Assembly: GCA_019188255.1 (NCBI GenBank)
Contig: JAETXT010000008.1
Span: 1,922,001 to 1,986,000, forward strand
Origin: Verticillium longisporum
Taxonomy: Eukaryota > Ascomycota > Sordariomycetes > Glomerellales > Plectosphaerellaceae
Direction: 5' to 3'
DNA length: 64,000 nt
Numbering within the stretch: the first letter of the stretch is position 1; each line of letters opens with the position of its first letter. Below the pieces are notes generated by a model. It saw only the letters and a list, made by a program, of their open reading frames with translations, ran no database searches and was not told where the DNA came from. Positions 9,980-21,948 of the stretch are shown here, in pieces. A program made the translations under genes and the position numbers.

Positions 9980-12796
9980 GGTTCGTGATGGAGAGGGAAG
10001 GTACGGCCCTGAAGCAGGCAGGGACGGACTGGAAGATCGCAAGTTCAGCAAACAGAAAGGCAGGAGCCCGAAAGCCTGTCACAGCGCAGGGCCAAGCTTT
10101 TGTCTGCCAAAGCTTCTGTCTATAAGGTAGGTAGGTACCATTAAGGGGGGGGAGGGGCGGTCGATGGGCGGCTGGCCTGTCTTCATCACCTCTGCGACCC
10201 TCCCCGAGAATATCCCCCATCCCGATCCTCCTCCCCCCCCCAAACCCCATCTCACTCGCCTGTTCGCTGGCTGCCTAAACTGCATTCGGCACCCTCGTCT
10301 CATCTCATCTGGCGTAGCGGTAAAGTCTGCTTTGCGCAAGCCAACCTATAGCTAACGCCGCAGACCAGTGGGCGATTGATATGCGACCGACACCCCTGAA
10401 CGGGGCCGGTGCTGGGCTGGTGCTGGGCTGATGGCGTCTTTTTAGCAGGGTGCATGCTATTTGCAGAGTGCCCCGGGCGGGTTTCTCACGACTCGATTTC
10501 CACGTCAAAGGGAACCTCCCGTACCTGGGTAGGTAGCTCTGTACCTTGGGTGAGTAGAATGGATAAACCAGTCTACCGAGTTCATCGATTAATTCCTCGC
10601 AGAAATACCATGATGACAAGCTTTCGCTCACGGCTGCTGCCGACATTCGCTCTGCATTCCGGGGTCCTCTGTAGCATGTACATGAACGATGACACTCTCT
10701 GCAGCCAAGAGTGGTTCATTGCATCCATCTTCAGTGGCAGGCACCTTCCCAAGGTAGCATCAACTCGTGCCAACAGCGAGGAAATGTGAGGGCCAACGGG
10801 AAACCCATGTGGGTCAGCCATTTGACTAAGCTGTCAGGGTATTGAGCATACCTCTCCCTCCCCTGTACGCTGCTACCTTGGAAAAGCACCGAAGATTGGG
10901 CGCCCGAGGACGAATGAGCGAAATACACGACCCATCCGACCATGCCATTCGAACGGCGAGGCTCTTCTAATGGTTGGACGGAGCAAACACTCGACCCAAA
11001 GGTACTTTGATCAAGGTGCTGTATTACTTTGGCCGTCACGACTCGGGCCACCAGGCGATAGATGATGGCGCCTCTAGTCGCCGATCGCCAAGACCGCCCA
11101 CCCCCTGCAGCCACGCTCGACAGCGCGCCGCTCAGCACAGCGTTTGGCAGACAAACTTTCCATTCGGCCCACCGACGACGACAGAGGAGACAGGCTAGAG
11201 GTGTGTGAGAATACCTGTACTGCACCTGCTGCTAGCTGCCACTGCAAGTCACCAATGGTGAGGCGGTAACACGAGAAAGAGGAGCAGGAAGACGAAAAGA
11301 GACCAGAGACGAACTTGCCCCTGTTTCCATCTGCCAGCGCACAGACGAGCGCCCGCATCGTCAGCATCCAGCCGGAGGCCTAATAGCAGCAGGGAAATTA
11401 TGTGCTCGACTGCGCGTCCTATGAGCGTGAGGCCCTGGAACAGACGTGATCCCACCTCATCCTCTCGATCATCTTTTGAAGGGACCGGGGGGTCTTTTCT
11501 TATCTTATCGTGCCAGAATGCTGACGGCGTGGTACAGGGCCTCATTCGCCCATGCTGTGATTCGCTCGCCGGCCTGAAGCATCCGGACAAAGGGGGGCAT
11601 GCTCGAGCTGCCACCAATACCTACGAGCCCAATGCTGTCTGTTTGCCACCCCCCTACCAGACTGCTTGAGTTCCATACTTGCGGGCTCCTCGCTATGAAA
11701 TGCCTTGCCTCAACTGCACCAGTCAATCATCGCGAGTGGGCGACATCGAGGTTTTGGTTGGCACCCCCCTGTCCGCGTCTACCATGTAAGTGACCCCCAC
11801 CCCCTTGTTATTTTATTTTATTTCGCTGATTTTATTCTCTTTCTCCGTCATCCATTTCACCATGCAGAAAAGGAGAGACGGCGTTCGATGCTGGCAGCCG
11901 CCAGATTGGCCGCGAAACTGAAGTGCCGGGTCCTCCTGCGCTAGACCCTCCTACATGGTACACAGCAATTTGGCTAAACAGCTCACCAGCTACCCGAGTA
12001 TGAGGCAATTCGGGCACCACTGGAACCGAAAAGGGGGTCTCATCACCACGATTCTCCTTTTGATGGACTGCTGCCTGCTGCCACCTGTCCCGTCCCGAGA
12101 GCATGAGGATTGAATGGCTGCACATTTCACGCCATTGAAAAGCCCGTGACCCCGTGCCGCCGTGTCGGGCTTCCATTTTTACAATGCAAGGGCGCGCGCC
12201 TTTGCTTCGTCCCTTCGTCAATGCTGCCAATGTTCAGGAAATGCGGTCATGGTTGTTTTGGACATGGGGGTCATGAGGCTTTTGAGAGTCTTGAGTGTCA
12301 CAATGTCTACCGAGACAAGGGTCACTGAGACTCGGAATGCGTCAGGGTCCCCCAACCGACATGGGAATTGTTTCCTTCTGCTGCTGAAGAAGAAAACTGC
12401 GCCACGTCCCTTGTTTCCCCTGTCCTGTCTCTAATGTTACCATTCCTGACCCTGACCCTAACAATAACGGGAGCTCAAGACTAATGTCAACTGCCGCTGT
12501 TGACGAACTGTCTTTTGGGAGCCGTTGTCCATCGGACTGCACAATGGAGCTTCCTTTACATGTTGCCTTCCGTGTTGGTTGTTTCGATTGATGCCGTTTC
12601 ACTCACACTTCCGGGATCATGGCAGACGGCCCATACCACGACGTACGTACCTACTACCTACCTATCATATGGCGAGCCCTTTCAGAGTCGACAACAACTC
12701 ACAGACCGCAACAATATATGATTAACGTCCAACAGCCTCCACGCCGCTTCCTTGCACAGATCATCAGCCTTGAATACCATACTTTCTCTCCCTCTC
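9980..12796. other. Intergenic region, no gene recognised
   Basis: About 2.8 kb between the glycosyltransferase start and a pseudogene. Open frames reach at most 164 codons and carry no recognisable motif. A tRNA-like GGCGTAGCGGTAAA string near 10311 has no matching B box or stems. Confidence 0.55.
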
Positions 12797-13060
12797 GATA
12801 AGGCGACTAATACGTTTCAACCCTTCTGTCGTCTCCCCATTGAACTCCAAAAGGCCATCTAGGAGTTTGCCGTTCGGCCCCTGAATCGAACCTTGGTTCA
12901 CTACTTTACCCTCCTCGACGAAACTGACAAGGAGAAATCGGATTTAGATGGCTACGAATTCAATGAAGACAAATATGCTTGCCTCTACCCCGGAGTTCCG
13001 TTGGATCATTATCGACGTGACCCCGGCGGCGGCTGCGGTTTCCCGGGCCCACCCTCTTAG
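12797..13060 (+). pseudogene. 2EXR-domain protein fragment, broken
   Basis: Reading from 12797 gives the start of a fungal 2EXR domain: a TFQPFCRLPIELQKAI stretch matching the family pattern of aromatic-Pro-aromatic, LPxELR, then IW. The tryptophan expected after isoleucine is a TAG stop (12860-12862), as from TGG to TAG. The frame then continues for 65 more codons with an acidic LLDETDKEKSDLDGYEFNED segment to a second stop at 13058-13060. No ATG opens the frame; an in-frame ATA lies at 12779-12781. Downstream sequence to about 13190 may hold further remnants in other frames. 2EXR proteins are abundant, fast-evolving and of unknown function. The family call rests on the one conserved block. 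Confidence 0.6.
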
Positions 13061-13196
13061 GAATCAAGTGAGCCTCAGCGTCCGCTTGCGCAACACGTAT
13101 ATTTACGGCTGCGAGCCTCGGCTTCATAATTTACCTGAATGCATTCCAGCTACCACCTGGCTTTTGCCGTACTACCTCCTCCCAGTCTCTCCTTGA

Positions 13197-15547
13197 TCAG
13201 TTACATCTTCCAAAACTCCGCTGACTGAGAGGGTGGTTAGCCGATGAATTAACGCGTGAGATCAGACCGTCATAGACTTACCAGCCAGATCCGCAGTGAT
13301 CGCTCGTTGTCCCGCAGAAGCCACGGAACTGCAGCATTGGTTATCGAAAGGACCACCAGCACATGTGAAGCCGCCTTTGCTAGCACCGCATGTGCCGTCA
13401 TTGGTGGGGATGTTTCTTGTGAAGCATCCACTCGAAAACCCGGTTTGACTATTTAGGAGACGTCAGTGAGACCCTGAAGCGACTTGGAAATCACAGTAGA
13501 GAGCTCGAAACATACCAGCCCTGGCCGCAGTGGCTTCCAGTGCTTCCGCAATATCCGGTGCTGGAGCAGCACGTCCCGAACCCGGCCCCGACGCACGTCT
13601 TGCCGTTCCTCGAACCACAGGCGCCGTCCTTGGTGAGTCTGTCGGCCGCGCCGTTGCACGTCCCAAAGGACCCCTGGCAGCCCGTGCCGCAATGGTCTGA
13701 AGACTTTCCGCAGAAACCGTTCGCCGAGCAGCAGTCTCCAAATGTTGATCCCTTACACGTCTTGCCGTTCTTGCCACAGCTTCCATCCGTCGACACGGAG
13801 CCGGCACCGGTCGTGCAGGTGCCGAACGATGACTGACAACCGGCACCACAGTGATCTGTCGACTTGCCACAGAAACCGGAAGACGAGCAGCAATCTCCAA
13901 AAGTCGAGCCCTTGCACGTCTTTCCATTCTTCCCACACGCACCATCGGTCGAGATGCTACCAGCCCCGGCCGTACACGTACCGAATAGAGTCTGGCAGCC
14001 TGGCCCGCAGTGATCCGTTGACTTACCGCAGAAGCCGCCCGACGAGCAGCAGTCACCGAACGTGGACCCTTTACAGGTCTTGCCGTTCTTCCCGCAGGAT
14101 CCATCAGTGGAGATGTTGTCCGAACCAGTCGTTGTGCATGTGCCAAAGGAGGCTTGACAGCCGGTACCACAATGGTCCGTAGACGCGCCGCAGAACCCCC
14201 CAGAGGAGCAGCAGTCGCCAAAGGTCGTGCCCTTGCATAGCTTACCGTTCTTGCCGCAGCTGCCGTCCGTCGAGATATTGTTACTGGCACCACCAGAACA
14301 AGTGCCCGCATTCGTCTGACAGCCCGCGCCGCAGTGGTCCGTCGACGCTCCACAAAAGCCACTGGCCGAGCAGCAGTCGCCAAAGGCAGACTCCTTGCAC
14401 GTCTTCCCGTTGCTTCCGCAGGCGCCGTCCGTGGAGATGTTATCTGCTGCGGCACATGTGCCGAACCCGGACTGGCACCCAGCTCCACAGTGCGCGGTCG
14501 TGCCTCCACAGAACCCGCTTGAGGAGCAGCAGTCCCCAAAGCTCGATCCCTTACACGTCTTCCCGTTCTTACCGCAGGAGCCGTCTGTCGAGACGTCCCC
14601 CGAGGTTGCGCAGTTTCCGAAGCTCGACTGACAGCCTGGTCCACAGTGGGCGGCTGAGCTACCGCAGTAGCCGCTAGACGAGCAGCAGTCTCCGTAAATG
14701 GAGCCCTTGCAGAGCAGACCCTTTGTGCCGGCGCAGGTACCGTCGGTCGAGATGGTACCGGCATTGCCACCAGAATCGCCCCCACCACTCCCGCTCCCGG
14801 CCGTGCAGTTGCCGAAAGCCGTCTGGCAGCCGGTGCCGCAGTGTTCCGCCGCACCGCCGCACCAGCCGCTGGACGAACAACAATCACCGAAGCCTGAACC
14901 GAGGCAGATCTTTCCATTGGATCCGCACTTGCCGTCGGAAGAAACGTTGCTCTCGCCCGCACAGGTGCCAAAGGCGCTCTGACAGGCGGTGCCGCAATGG
15001 GCGGACGAGTCGCCGCACCAGTTTCCAGATGAGCAGCACGCCCCGAAGGTCGAGTTGGTACAGGTGAACTGGTTCGAGCCTCCGCAGGAACCATCCAGAG
15101 ACGCGTCACCGGGTCCGGGTGGTTTCACCGGGGGCGGCGGAGGCGCGTCACAATTCCCAAAGGTTGGCTGGCTACGCAACATTGATTAGCTGACCTGACT
15201 GACTTGACTTCAAAAAGGACGCCAAGCTTGGCAGCTCAGGTCATACACAGAGCTCTAGGATTCCTTTTCAGGCTTGTGACGTGACTTACCATCCGTCGCC
15301 GCAAAAGGCTTTGGATCGACCGCACATGCCGTCCTTTGAGCAGCATGCGCCCCAGGTGGGGGTACATACCCAATTGTCGATGCCACAGGAAAGACTCCGG
15401 AAGCGACTCAGTCAAAGTCGTACACATACGGCTCCTACGGAAAGTCTCTTAAACCACCATGTTGGTGCCGTAAGCCGTAGTCTTCAGGCTAAGTGCGCAG
15501 ACTCGTGTCAAGGTTGCAATGGCTTGGTGTTGAGTCCTTTTGGCCAT
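13197..15547 (-). CDS. Secreted-type protein with about twelve hevein (ChtBD1) repeats; one frameshift, N-terminus unresolved
   Basis: Main exon 15171-13516 encodes ten complete chitin-binding type 1 domains of about 45 residues. Each follows DG-x-CG-(K/S)NGK-x-C ... FGDCCSSxGFCG ... HCGxGCQxxFGxC with eight cysteines. An upstream exon (domain starting 15387, donor at 15290) adds a first domain, joined in phase by a 118-nt intron. Exons 13448-13282 and 13224-13197 add a twelfth domain ending GRCN-stop; the eleventh straddles a 67-nt intron. Hevein domains bind chitin or GlcNAc oligomers, so a wall-shielding or chitin-sequestering role is possible. In the twelfth domain one base is missing near 13323-13327, breaking the frame before the conserved GFCG. 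No splice path from the ATG at 15547 to domain 1 keeps frame. A proline-rich linker follows domain 1. It is divergent from the GH18 gene. Whether it is functional is uncertain. Confidence 0.75.
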
Positions 15548-15830
15548 GACCTGCAGGCTGGAAGCGATAGATGACAAAATGATGAGAAATGTGTTTTTTT
15601 ATGGAATGAAGCCACGGAAAAGGAGATACTCCTTTGCTCGGCCTCGGATAGCAAGCCCGACTGACCCCTCCACACTACGGCGCCGTCACCCCACACGAAT
15701 CATATCGCTCTCCCTATCTGTATGAATCCCACGAAACTGAATAACATTCATATAAGACGGCGTGGGCAGATTGATCCCAAGTTCATGTTCACCACCACTC
15801 ATCAGGTTTTCTGCCGGGGTTCAAGCTGCT
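15548..15830. promoter_or_regulatory. Shared divergent promoter region
   Basis: These 283 bp separate the presumed start of the hevein-repeat gene from the ATG of the GH18/subtilase gene, so both upstream regions overlap. Common control is inferred. No specific operator was recognised. Confidence 0.5.
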
Positions 15831-18800
15831 ATGCGGTCCCAATCCTCGACGAGCCTCACAGTATTTGCTGTTGTTGGGATCATACTTCTTTGCTTACCAG
15901 CTCTCATCTTTGCCGATGTGGCCTATCAACCGAGAGCTGGTCGTACTATCGCCCAGCGTGACTCAGACAACACCGGTGAGTTCTTTATTAAGTTTTCAGT
16001 GTAGTCCATAGATGGCTGACAGTACCGCAGATCTATCGTGGAGAGATCAGATCGTCTTCAGCCCAGCTCATCAAGACCCTGCAAAGGCGCCAGCTGTCCC
16101 CATTGCTGCCCTCGAGAACTCCACCACTGCGTCAATTCCTGCTGTCTCCGTCTTCAACCCACGGGGCTTGAACACCTTCCAGAAGCGTCAAGCTCTTCGC
16201 TGTGATGATGGACCTTGCATCGACGGCAGGTAAGTTGTGTTCAATACTCGTAGTGACCGCGATTCCTGACATGGTTTCGACAGCTGTTGCAGCAAGGAGA
16301 AAATTTGCGGTTACGGCCCTTCCTACTGCGGCGCTGGCAACTGTACATCGCAATGCGATGCTACAGCCATGTGTGGAGAGTACAGCGAGAACGCCGAGAT
16401 GCCATGTGGTATGAAGCTGTGCTGCTCAGCCATGGGATGGTGTGGCGTGAGTCTCGTTGCCCTAAATTAGAAAATTACAAGACCGACTTGGTTCTGGGGA
16501 GCTGACAATCAATCTCACGTTTAGACAAGGGACATCTACTGTCATAATGCTGACTTAGTCCACAATACTCTGCCATGTCAAGCAGGATATGGTTCATGCT
16601 CAATCACGCCTTCTCCCTCCTGCGCCAAAGGCAGTGGAAGCTCCTCCAAGCGCAAGGTTGGATACTACCAGTCTTGGAACGTTCGTGATCGGAGGTGCAA
16701 CAAGGTGTCACCATCGCAGCTTGACACAACGGGTTACACCCATCTCTTCTACTCGTTTGCATTTATCGACCCCAAGACGTTTAGAATCACGCCAGCCCAT
16801 TCGGATGATGACAGCATGATGAGGGAGTTCACGAAGCTTTCGAAGGACGGCAAGCTGCAGACTTGGATTGCCACTGGCGGGTTTGACTTTAGCAACCCTG
16901 AAGTCGCGACGCATACCACTTGGTAAGTCTACCACCGCGGTCCTAGTCCTCCAGGGGCAACTGAAGGTCTAACATATCTCCAGGAGCGACATGGTCTCTA
17001 CAAAGGCCAATCGGGCTGCTTTCATAGCATCTGTTAAGGAGTACATGGATACGTATGGGTTCCAGGGCGTCGATCTCGACTGGGAATATCCAGGTGCTCC
17101 TGAGCGAGGTGGCCGTAAGCTGGCAGACGTGCGAAACTTCCCTATGTTGCTTCGGGAGATGCGAGCCGCGTACGGAAGCAGCTATGGCATCAGTTTGACT
17201 CTTGCACCTGACTACTGGTACCTGCGATGGTTCGATGCGAAGGCCATGGAGCCGAGTGTTGACTTCTTCGGTTTCATGGCTTACGGTAAGACCCGCCTTC
17301 CATTTGAGCAACCCTTCCACTTCTACTATCAGATCTGATCATGAACCACGGAGTCATTCGCTGATCTAGTGTCTTTCATATCGCAGACTTGCATGGGTCA
17401 TGGGATGCTGATGTCTTGGCACTTGGAAAGAAAGTCCGCGGCCAGGCAGACATTCGTGAGATTGCCAATAACACCATTCCCCTGTGGTTCGATGGCCTCG
17501 ATCCAAAGAAGATCAATTTCGGCCTTGCCATGTACGGTCGTGGCTACACTCTGGCAGACCCAAAGTGCAATCAACTTCTCTGCCCCTTCTCCGGCCCAAG
17601 CAAACCGGCTCCCTGCACAGCCTTCGGAGGTGTCATGTCTCTCGTCGAGATCAAACAGCTCATCAAGGAACGCGGCATTACTCCCCAGTATCTTGCTGAC
17701 TCTATGATGAAACAGATCACATGGGACGACCAGTGGATCGGCTACGATGACGAAGAAACCTTTGCCGCGAAACAAGCATTTGCTGACGGCATGTGCTTCG
17801 GTGGTACAATGGTCTGGAGTATTGACTTCCAGGTCCCTGGTTCAGGCGGGTTCGTCATCTGCCCCCTGAAGCACAGATATGGTTCCTTACTGATAATTGA
17901 TCTAGGCACGACCAGAATGAAAATACGGTGTATCTTGATCCCAAGGTTTACGAAGGTACCCCCGCGCAATGTTCAGCTCCATGCGTTTTTGTTCTGCCCC
18001 CCAGCGCTTTGCCTTCAGCGACGACAATTCAGATCCCTCCATATTCGACTTCTCTTTCTGTGGCACCCGGAATCACATCGAACATCGTTATTCGCCCACC
18101 ACCTATCGTCACGAGTTCCCTGCAGTTCTCAAATGTCGATGTTACACAGGGCCAGACGACTGGAAATGTTCATCCAACAGTCAGTCTCGACCTTCCGCCA
18201 TTTGTGACCACAATCACCGGACCTGGCGGTGTTCAGACGAGAACACTTCTACTGCCACCGTGGCCGCAAATTACCAACGGGCCGCCTGAAAGCTGGACCA
18301 CATCAGGAAACCCATGGACAAATCCGGGTGTTACAGGCGTGCCAGCACCCACGGACGTGATTCCCCTTCCACCGCCAGAGATGATCACGAAGACTCCTTA
18401 CACGGGTCCCGGAGGGTCGGTCGATCCTACGGGTACATGGCCCACATCGTTTGATATTCAGCCCGTTTCTACATCCGTTCCTGATGATGGTGAAGATGAT
18501 GATGACGATGGGCCAAAGTCCAAGTCTACGTGCAACCTATGGTTCTTCTGGGTAGGCTATTCCTCTTTAGCTGAAAGTATCATCCTTCAGAATGCCGGAG
18601 TGCTAACGATCGATGATAGACCTGTATTGACATCGGTGGGATCAAGATTGGAGGGTGGGAATGGAATTTACCACAGGGCATCTGGGGACCGTAAGTGACA
18701 TTAAAAAGGACATACGACTATTTATGTGCTGACGATATCACTCTTCATAGCGGGCCACCACCTATTGGACGCATCAATCCTCCTCCAGGTTTTACGTTCA

Positions 18801-21800
18801 AGGGTAACTTGCCGAACTGGCCGAAAATTACGTAGGTTTCGATTTCTGAAAGCTATTCCGGCCCACCTCAGATCGTAACTAACGCAACGTTCTAACAGTG
18901 TTGGGCCCGGCGGCAAGGTGACTGCACCTCCTAAGCCAGCAAGTTGCACTCCAGCAGAGGCATCGCTTTGCGCCACAACAACCTCGTTCGGGACGACCGT
19001 GCAGAATGGCGTAACGAAAACGACCACAACACAAGTCAAAGAGACTTGTGCCACCATTACTGGGTGCAACCTTCGTGACGTAGACTCCACAGAGACCGGC
19101 AGAGCTTGCAGTCTGGCGAAACGAACTATCAATCTCACTGGCGTGCCATTGCCCGAGATGACTGCCGCAGCCGAGCCTCCACCTGACATCGCAAAGAGGG
19201 CAAACAGTATCTGGGACTGCGAGGAAACCGGCGAAGACGGCATTATTTGGCCACAAGACCCGAAGGAAGGAGGGCAAACACGCATTCGCGCTTTGCTTCA
19301 GGAAAGAAAGGATGCTCTTGGGGGCACCCACAGCTGGACGGAAGTTCGCGCAGGAGATCTTGACTACACCGCATTTTACTACGTCGATAACATGGGTCCA
19401 GTCGCGCAAGCATACTTCGATTCGGACGAAGTCAAAGAGGTTGGTGCACGGCGATCGCGAGTCGCCATCGTTGAGATACCAAATGACCAGACTAACACTA
19501 TTGGATCTAGATCAACAGAGCTTACAACTATCGTGCAGATATTGCGCCCAGGTTATCCAGAGCCCAGCTTAGACGCAGCAAAGCAAAGAGGTCTGCTAAA
19601 GCGAGCGACAGCCGTACAGACGCACCAGTACGAGTTGAAACACTAGCAAGTGATGGAGTTGAAAAATTGAATGAAGCCGCCGATTCATTGAACAATGAGA
19701 CACCCGACATCGGCAAGCGGGCAACCAGTCCAGAGATCAGTGACAGGTGGCATCTGTCTCATATATCTATACCCGAACGAGTAGACTGGGATGTGGACGA
19801 CGATCCCCATATTCCCTCCCAGAACAAGTTTGCTTATTATTTCAACAATAGAGAGGGATCTGGACAGACGGTCTACATCATGGAGGAACGTACAGGTCAG
19901 AGCGGAGTAAGTCAATACCTGGGGTCTCGCTCCGGACATCGACAAGCTGACATTATCCTCAAAGGAATTCACAGGACAGCTGAAAGCACCCCTTTCACCA
20001 CATAGCTATCTCAGCTCTATGTGGTACGACGACGACCCTGACGATGTGACGGAAATGCGACGACACGGGACCGTCATATCCGCCATGGTTGGGGGTGTAG
20101 CATCGGCAATTGCAAGACAGGCAAGTTTGGTGGTAGTGCCAACAAAACTGGAAGTGGAAGAGGATTGGCCGCTCGAAATCTTCCTTGCATCCCTTGTTGC
20201 AATCTCCCAAGATATTGTCAAGGAAAAGAAGCCACAAGACACGACAATCGTCAACATGTCGTTCGGTATCCCTATGAAATACGCGGAGCCGCATTTCTGG
20301 ACCATCATGCGTAAGTCTTTGACCAAATCAGCGAAAGTAAGAGAAGTCCGACGTTGCTGACACGTATAACAGGTCAATTAATGGTACTCATGGAGGCGAA
20401 ATACGGGACTGTTTTTGTTGCTGCATCTGGCAATGCGGAGCCGGATCCTGCTGATGGACCTCTGGTAGACCCGGGGGTCTTTATTGATGCAAACTCCATG
20501 CCATATGAAGCCATGCCTTATGTTCCTGGCATGATGGTTGTTGGTGCTTCTAACAGAGAAGGGTATCGGCGAAAGTTGAGTATGGTAGGAAAGAACGTCG
20601 AATTCTGGGCTCCTGGTGAGCAGCTCCCGTATCCTTTGGGCGTCAGTAACCGGCGTCAAATCAATGGCGGATCACCTGGTAAGTACGACACATTTTATCA
20701 TCCCTTCAAAAAGCTGCCGGCTTTTTTTTGTTGTTGCCCTTTGTCGCTGATTAGTTTAACCTACCCTCAGCTGCTGGCCTTGTCTCTGGACTTGTTGCGA
20801 GCTTGCGCTCAGATCCAACCTTCAGTAACTTTGTCAAGCCGGCACAGCTCAAGCAACAGATGAAGTCATTAGCCCGCGCTATTTCCTACCAGGGTGTTAC
20901 CAATGCCGATAAGCCTGTCGTTGTTTACAATGGACAGAGAAGCGACCAGTCTTGCCCACCGAATTCGAATGCCGGTGCCGTCTCAGAGCGCCGGCTAACC
21001 ATACGGCAGGTTGAGTCGTGCCCCCTCCCAGGACAGCCGGGCAACCCAGAGGGGGTCCCCGTTCCGTCGCTCACTTACAGGCCTGGTCCTCCTGGTCCAT
21101 TGTGTACCGCAAACTGTGGTAGGCTTTGCGAGGGCTTCTTCTGTGTACCGCAGCCGACAGGTACACCGCCCGAGTTCACGCCTCCATCCAACCCCGGAGC
21201 TACCGGCCCTGGATGGGTTCCGCCTCCGCCAGTTACCCTACCCAACCTCCCTACACTACCGCCCAGTGAGCCGGGAGTCACACCGGGCCCTGGTACCGTC
21301 TGCCTCTCCTCGGCGACTGTCACGCAGTGTAACGGAAGGCCCGGTCAGGCAGTCTGCGTGACCAGCACATCCTGCGCCAGCTTCGGCACTTTAGGGCCGT
21401 TCCCCACGCTGCCTCCATCCGTTACGAGCCCTCCTGGTGGCATTTGTGTCTCGACTGCGACGTGGGTCATCACAGGCGGTCCAAAGGGCGAGGCGACTGT
21501 CACTACGAGCGGCTGCGGGAAATGGACTGTTCCGTCTGCCCCTGAACCAACGCCCAACCCACCATCGCCACCACCACCACCGGAGCGCAACCACGGCGTT
21601 GTTGTCATCAGCTATTATGAATTCGGTCAGTTTACTGTGGGCGGTACTTTCTGGACTCGAGAACACAGAGCCTTCTCTGTTCCGTTCGGAGGGCAAATCA
21701 AGCAGTGCAGCGCATCGGCGATAGCCTCACAGAGTGCGCCCGGCGTCCTTGCTTCAGCGAAGCTGCCGACGAAAATGGGACCTTTCCAGGCTGAGGGGCG

Positions 21801-21948
21801 CACGTGTGAGTATTCTGGCTCACCTAACAGCCCTGGTCAGCTGAGCTGTGATGGACTGCCGACTGTCTCCTGTGAGGGCGCTTCGCAAACTGATATCTGT
21901 GGTTCCGGAACGCCTATCATGAAGGCACTGGCCTTCTGTAGATTCTAG
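15831..21948 (+). CDS. Multidomain secreted protein: hevein module, GH18 chitinase, killer-toxin-like module and subtilisin-like (S8) domain
   Basis: Fourteen exons (15831-15975, 16031-16229, 16284-16446, 16525-16922, 16984-17285, 17387-17849, 17906-18551, 18620-18690, 18751-18831, 18899-19439, 19511-19906, 19965-20310, 20373-20678, 20771-21948) stay in phase and give 1744 residues. Residues 1-28 are a signal peptide; a Kex2-type KR lies at 100-101. A hevein domain spans about 105-200 and GH18 about 213-556, with catalytic DLDWEYP (acid E336). Next come a Pro/Thr-rich linker, a CNLWFFW/WEWNLPQGIWGP module common after GH18 in killer-toxin-like chitinases, and KR sites before an S8-like domain (from about 1074). 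That domain has His1169 (RRHGT), Asn1271 (AASGN) and Ser1351 (NGGSPAAG), but Glu1128 sits where the catalytic Asp is expected. A Cys/Pro-rich tail ends the protein. The intron at 19440-19510 (donor GTTGGT, CTAAC branch) is what joins the chitinase and S8 halves. Donor GTTCGT at 17850 is also unusual. Confidence 0.85.

Noticed and set aside
10305..10345. tRNA-like GGCGTAGCGGTAAA string
   Set aside because: Resembles a D-arm but lacks a downstream T-arm and pairing stems.
13463..15109. A 548-codon minus-strand open frame over the hevein array, in a second frame
   Set aside because: It is an alternative reading of the cysteine-rich repeat, with arginine/alanine-rich low-complexity product. The frame with the ordered hevein cysteines is the real one.
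19644..19646. End of the chitinase gene at this TAG, with a separate protease gene downstream
   Set aside because: An intron at 19440-19510 with a CTAAC branch site and TAG acceptor removes the frame and continues in phase through KR sites into the S8-like domain. Neither half has a separate signal peptide or promoter start. Intron retention is kept as a possible isoform.
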